Source: JAYWAM01 sp043782425
Lineage (GTDB): Bacteria; Pseudomonadota; Gammaproteobacteria; Burkholderiales; Usitatibacteraceae
Length of the DNA stretch: 7,047 nucleotides
Assembly (NCBI GenBank): GCA_043782425.1
Contig: JAYWAM010000059.1
Span: forward strand, 1-7,047
Direction of reading: 5' to 3'
Shown: in pieces, positions 6,054 through 7,047 of the stretch
Numbering within the stretch: position 1 is the first letter of the stretch
How the letters are laid out: every line of letters begins with the position of its first letter
The notes under the pieces: generated by a model
Seen by the model: only the letters and a program-made list of their open reading frames with translations
The model's database searches: none
What the model was told of the DNA's origin: nothing
Made by a program: the position numbers and the translations under genes

Positions 6054-6150
6054 CTTGGCGTCTTCGCGTCTTTGCGCGATTTACCTTCGCTTTTCATCCG
6101 CGCCATCCGCGCCAAAAAACAATCTCGCGCCAAGACGCAAAGACGCAAAG
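6054..6150. repeat. 26-bp inverted repeat built of octamers, between convergent genes
   Basis: Arms 6054-6079 and 6125-6150 are inverted copies matching at 23 of 26 positions. Each arm is made of an 8-nt tandem unit: AGACGCAA twice at 6133-6148, and GCGTCTTY (GCGTCTTC then GCGTCTTT) in the left arm. The 45-nt loop holds a 9-nt tandem repeat, CATCCGCGC at 6095-6103 and 6104-6112. TTTT follows at 6151-6154 on the plus strand. Its place between the convergent membrane-protein and EcsC genes would suit a terminator, but the loop is long. From memory, GCAAAGACGCAAAG motifs are dispersed between genes in many bacterial genomes, so a repeat family is the more likely identity. No coding frame is evident in 6040-6157. 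Confidence 0.7.
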
Positions 6151-6157
6151 TTTTAAC

Positions 6158-6940
6158 TCAAGCTTCGTCGTAAGCTTGGCGCACCGGCTCGGCGCCGTAG
6201 ATTTTTTCCAGGCGCCGCACAATAAAGTGGCCGCGCGCCATGTCCTGGAAGTGGCCGATGAAAAGGGTGTTGATGACCGCGCCGCCTAGCGCGCCGATGA
6301 TGGGAATTGATTGCGCGGCGGCTTTTTCCGATACCACTACGCCGAAGCGTGAAGCGAGCAGCGCTATCAAGCGCAGCAAGGCCGGCGCGCCAGCCTTGGT
6401 CATGCCCTTCTGCGCCAAATACTTTGATGCCTCGCTGACGGCGGTAGCCAGGGCGGCGCGCGCGGCGTAGTAGCCGGACTCGGCCGCATCGTCTTTTTTC
6501 GATTTGCCGCCGAGCGCAAACACCATCAGGCAGGCGAGTTTGGTGTCGATATATTGAATGTTCTCGCCTTCGCTTTTGGCGATGTCGGCGATGGAGCGCA
6601 GCATGATAGTGGTCGACAGCGGTAACTCGATCGCCAAAGCAGCAAGGCCGAAAGCTCCGCCCGCCGCGCCCGAGGCCGCTGCGGCAAACTTGTGCAGGCG
6701 GTTTTGCGCTAGCAGCCTGGGCCTGTCGCCCAGCGACTTTATTGCCACATCGAGGGCTTTCATCAGCGCCGCTTCTGACGCTTTTTGCACCTGGGTATTC
6801 CATTTTGCCGGCAGCAGAGCAAAACCTTTTTCTATGGGCGCGCCCAGCACCGCCGTCATCTTCGCCGCCAGGCCGGGGATTTCCAGCAACTGCTTGGCGC
6901 GCTTGAGATCGGCCAGATCGAATTTACTCAGAGTTGTCAT
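6158..6940 (-). CDS. EcsC family protein
   Basis: This 260-residue protein matches the EcsC family as I know it. Key blocks are the hydrophobic, glycine/alanine-rich AAASGAAGGAFGLAALAIEL (87-106) running into the family hallmark ELPLSTTIMLRSIADIAKSE (105-124), then GYYAARAAL (157-165), and the C-terminal block IPIIGALGGAVINTLFIGHF (212-231) with QDMARGHFIVRRLE (232-245). The family is named after EcsC of the Bacillus Ecs operon, but its biochemical role is not established; no enzyme motif is visible. The two hydrophobic stretches could lie in or on a membrane, although they are Gly/Ala-rich and not classic transmembrane helices. The ATG at 6940 is well supported by AAGGA with a 7-nt spacer. 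It is convergent with the purD-hemF cluster and separated from it by the inverted repeat, so it is a separate transcription unit. Confidence 0.88.
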   Translation of the reverse strand: MTTLSKFDLADLKRAKQLLEIPGLAAKMTAVLGAPIEKGFALLPAKWNTQVQKASEAALMKALDVAIKSLGDRPRLLAQNRLHKFAAAASGAAGGAFGLAALAIELPLSTTIMLRSIADIAKSEGENIQYIDTKLACLMVFALGGKSKKDDAAESGYYAARAALATAVSEASKYLAQKGMTKAGAPALLRLIALLASRFGVVVSEKAAAQSIPIIGALGGAVINTLFIGHFQDMARGHFIVRRLEKIYGAEPVRQAYDEA

Positions 6941-6947
6941 GCGTCTT

Positions 6948-6952
6948 TCCTT
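6948..6952 (-). promoter_or_regulatory. Ribosome binding site of the EcsC gene
   Basis: Read on the minus strand, AAGGA stands 7 nt before the ATG at 6940-6938. It is the only clear Shine-Dalgarno sequence I found in front of a gene start in this window, and it fixes the EcsC start. Confidence 0.7.
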
Positions 6953-7023
6953 CCCGTTATTCTGGAAAAATAGTAACTACTGAGCGAGTCACTACTCACC
7001 ATTGAATGGGCAGTTGTTTAGTC

Positions 7024-7047
7024 CACGAAAAACACGAAAGGCACGAA
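7024..7047. repeat. CACGAA repeat with 9-nt period, cut by the window end
   Basis: CACGAA occurs at 7024-7029, 7033-7038 and 7042-7047, each separated by 3 nt (AAA, AGG). It is probably the edge of a dispersed intergenic repeat of the CCACGAAGAACACGAAG kind that I recall from many genomes; its full extent lies outside the window. The stretch between it and the EcsC gene (6953-7023) shows no gene and no convincing promoter, only ACTACT repeated at 6976-6981 and 6991-6996. Confidence 0.5.

Noticed and set aside
6133..6150. Tandem AGACGCAA units as a possible CRISPR array
   Set aside because: Units are 8 nt, directly adjacent and without spacers; no cas genes are present.
6153..6803. 216-codon minus-strand frame overlapping the EcsC gene in another frame
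   Set aside because: Arg-rich translation with no family resemblance, while the overlapping frame carries the EcsC hallmark blocks and a good ribosome site.

Overview
The window looks like chromosomal DNA from a betaproteobacterium, possibly of the Nitrosomonadales/Gallionellales type. The reasons are the order purH ... purD-hemF on one strand, GC-rich codon use in the housekeeping genes, and PurH, PurD and HemF sequences of proteobacterial type. The taxonomic call is inference from gene order and protein resemblance. An O2-dependent coproporphyrinogen oxidase (HemF) suggests a host that lives at least partly aerobically.

Layout from left to right. Positions 1-1275 hold the 3' part of purH, whose beginning lies outside the window. 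Positions 1276-1459 hold a very GC-rich nested palindrome that can fold as a terminator-like hairpin or as a longer outer stem. Positions 1460-3204 hold a tightly coupled two-gene unit: an ABC/AAA_21-type ATPase overlapping by one base (TGATG) a small DUF4276 (Toprim-like) protein. Positions 3205-3493 contain a likely terminator hairpin, an isolated TATAAT box, and a 36-codon reading frame resembling the start of a NYN-domain protein, which overlaps the purD start. Positions 3494-6039 are a compact same-strand cluster: purD, hemF (2 nt later) and a small two-helix membrane protein (6 nt later). Positions 6040-6157 hold a 26-bp inverted repeat built of octamers. An EcsC-family gene runs leftward from 6940 to 6158, and the window ends in a CACGAA nonamer repeat.

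PurH catalyses the last two steps of IMP synthesis and PurD the second step, so purH and purD belong to one pathway. HemF supplies protoporphyrinogen IX for haem. The ATPase/DUF4276 pair has no evident link to purine or haem synthesis. It sits between purH and purD, is poorer in GC over its first part, and is bordered by a dispersed-type palindrome. This fits an acquired accessory cassette. Its ATPase-plus-Toprim-like architecture is that of OLD/PARIS-like defence modules, so it is the best candidate for an undescribed system here. The functional assignment is inference: the pairing of these two families is, as far as I recall, recurrent in genomes, but I cannot assign it to an experimentally validated named system.
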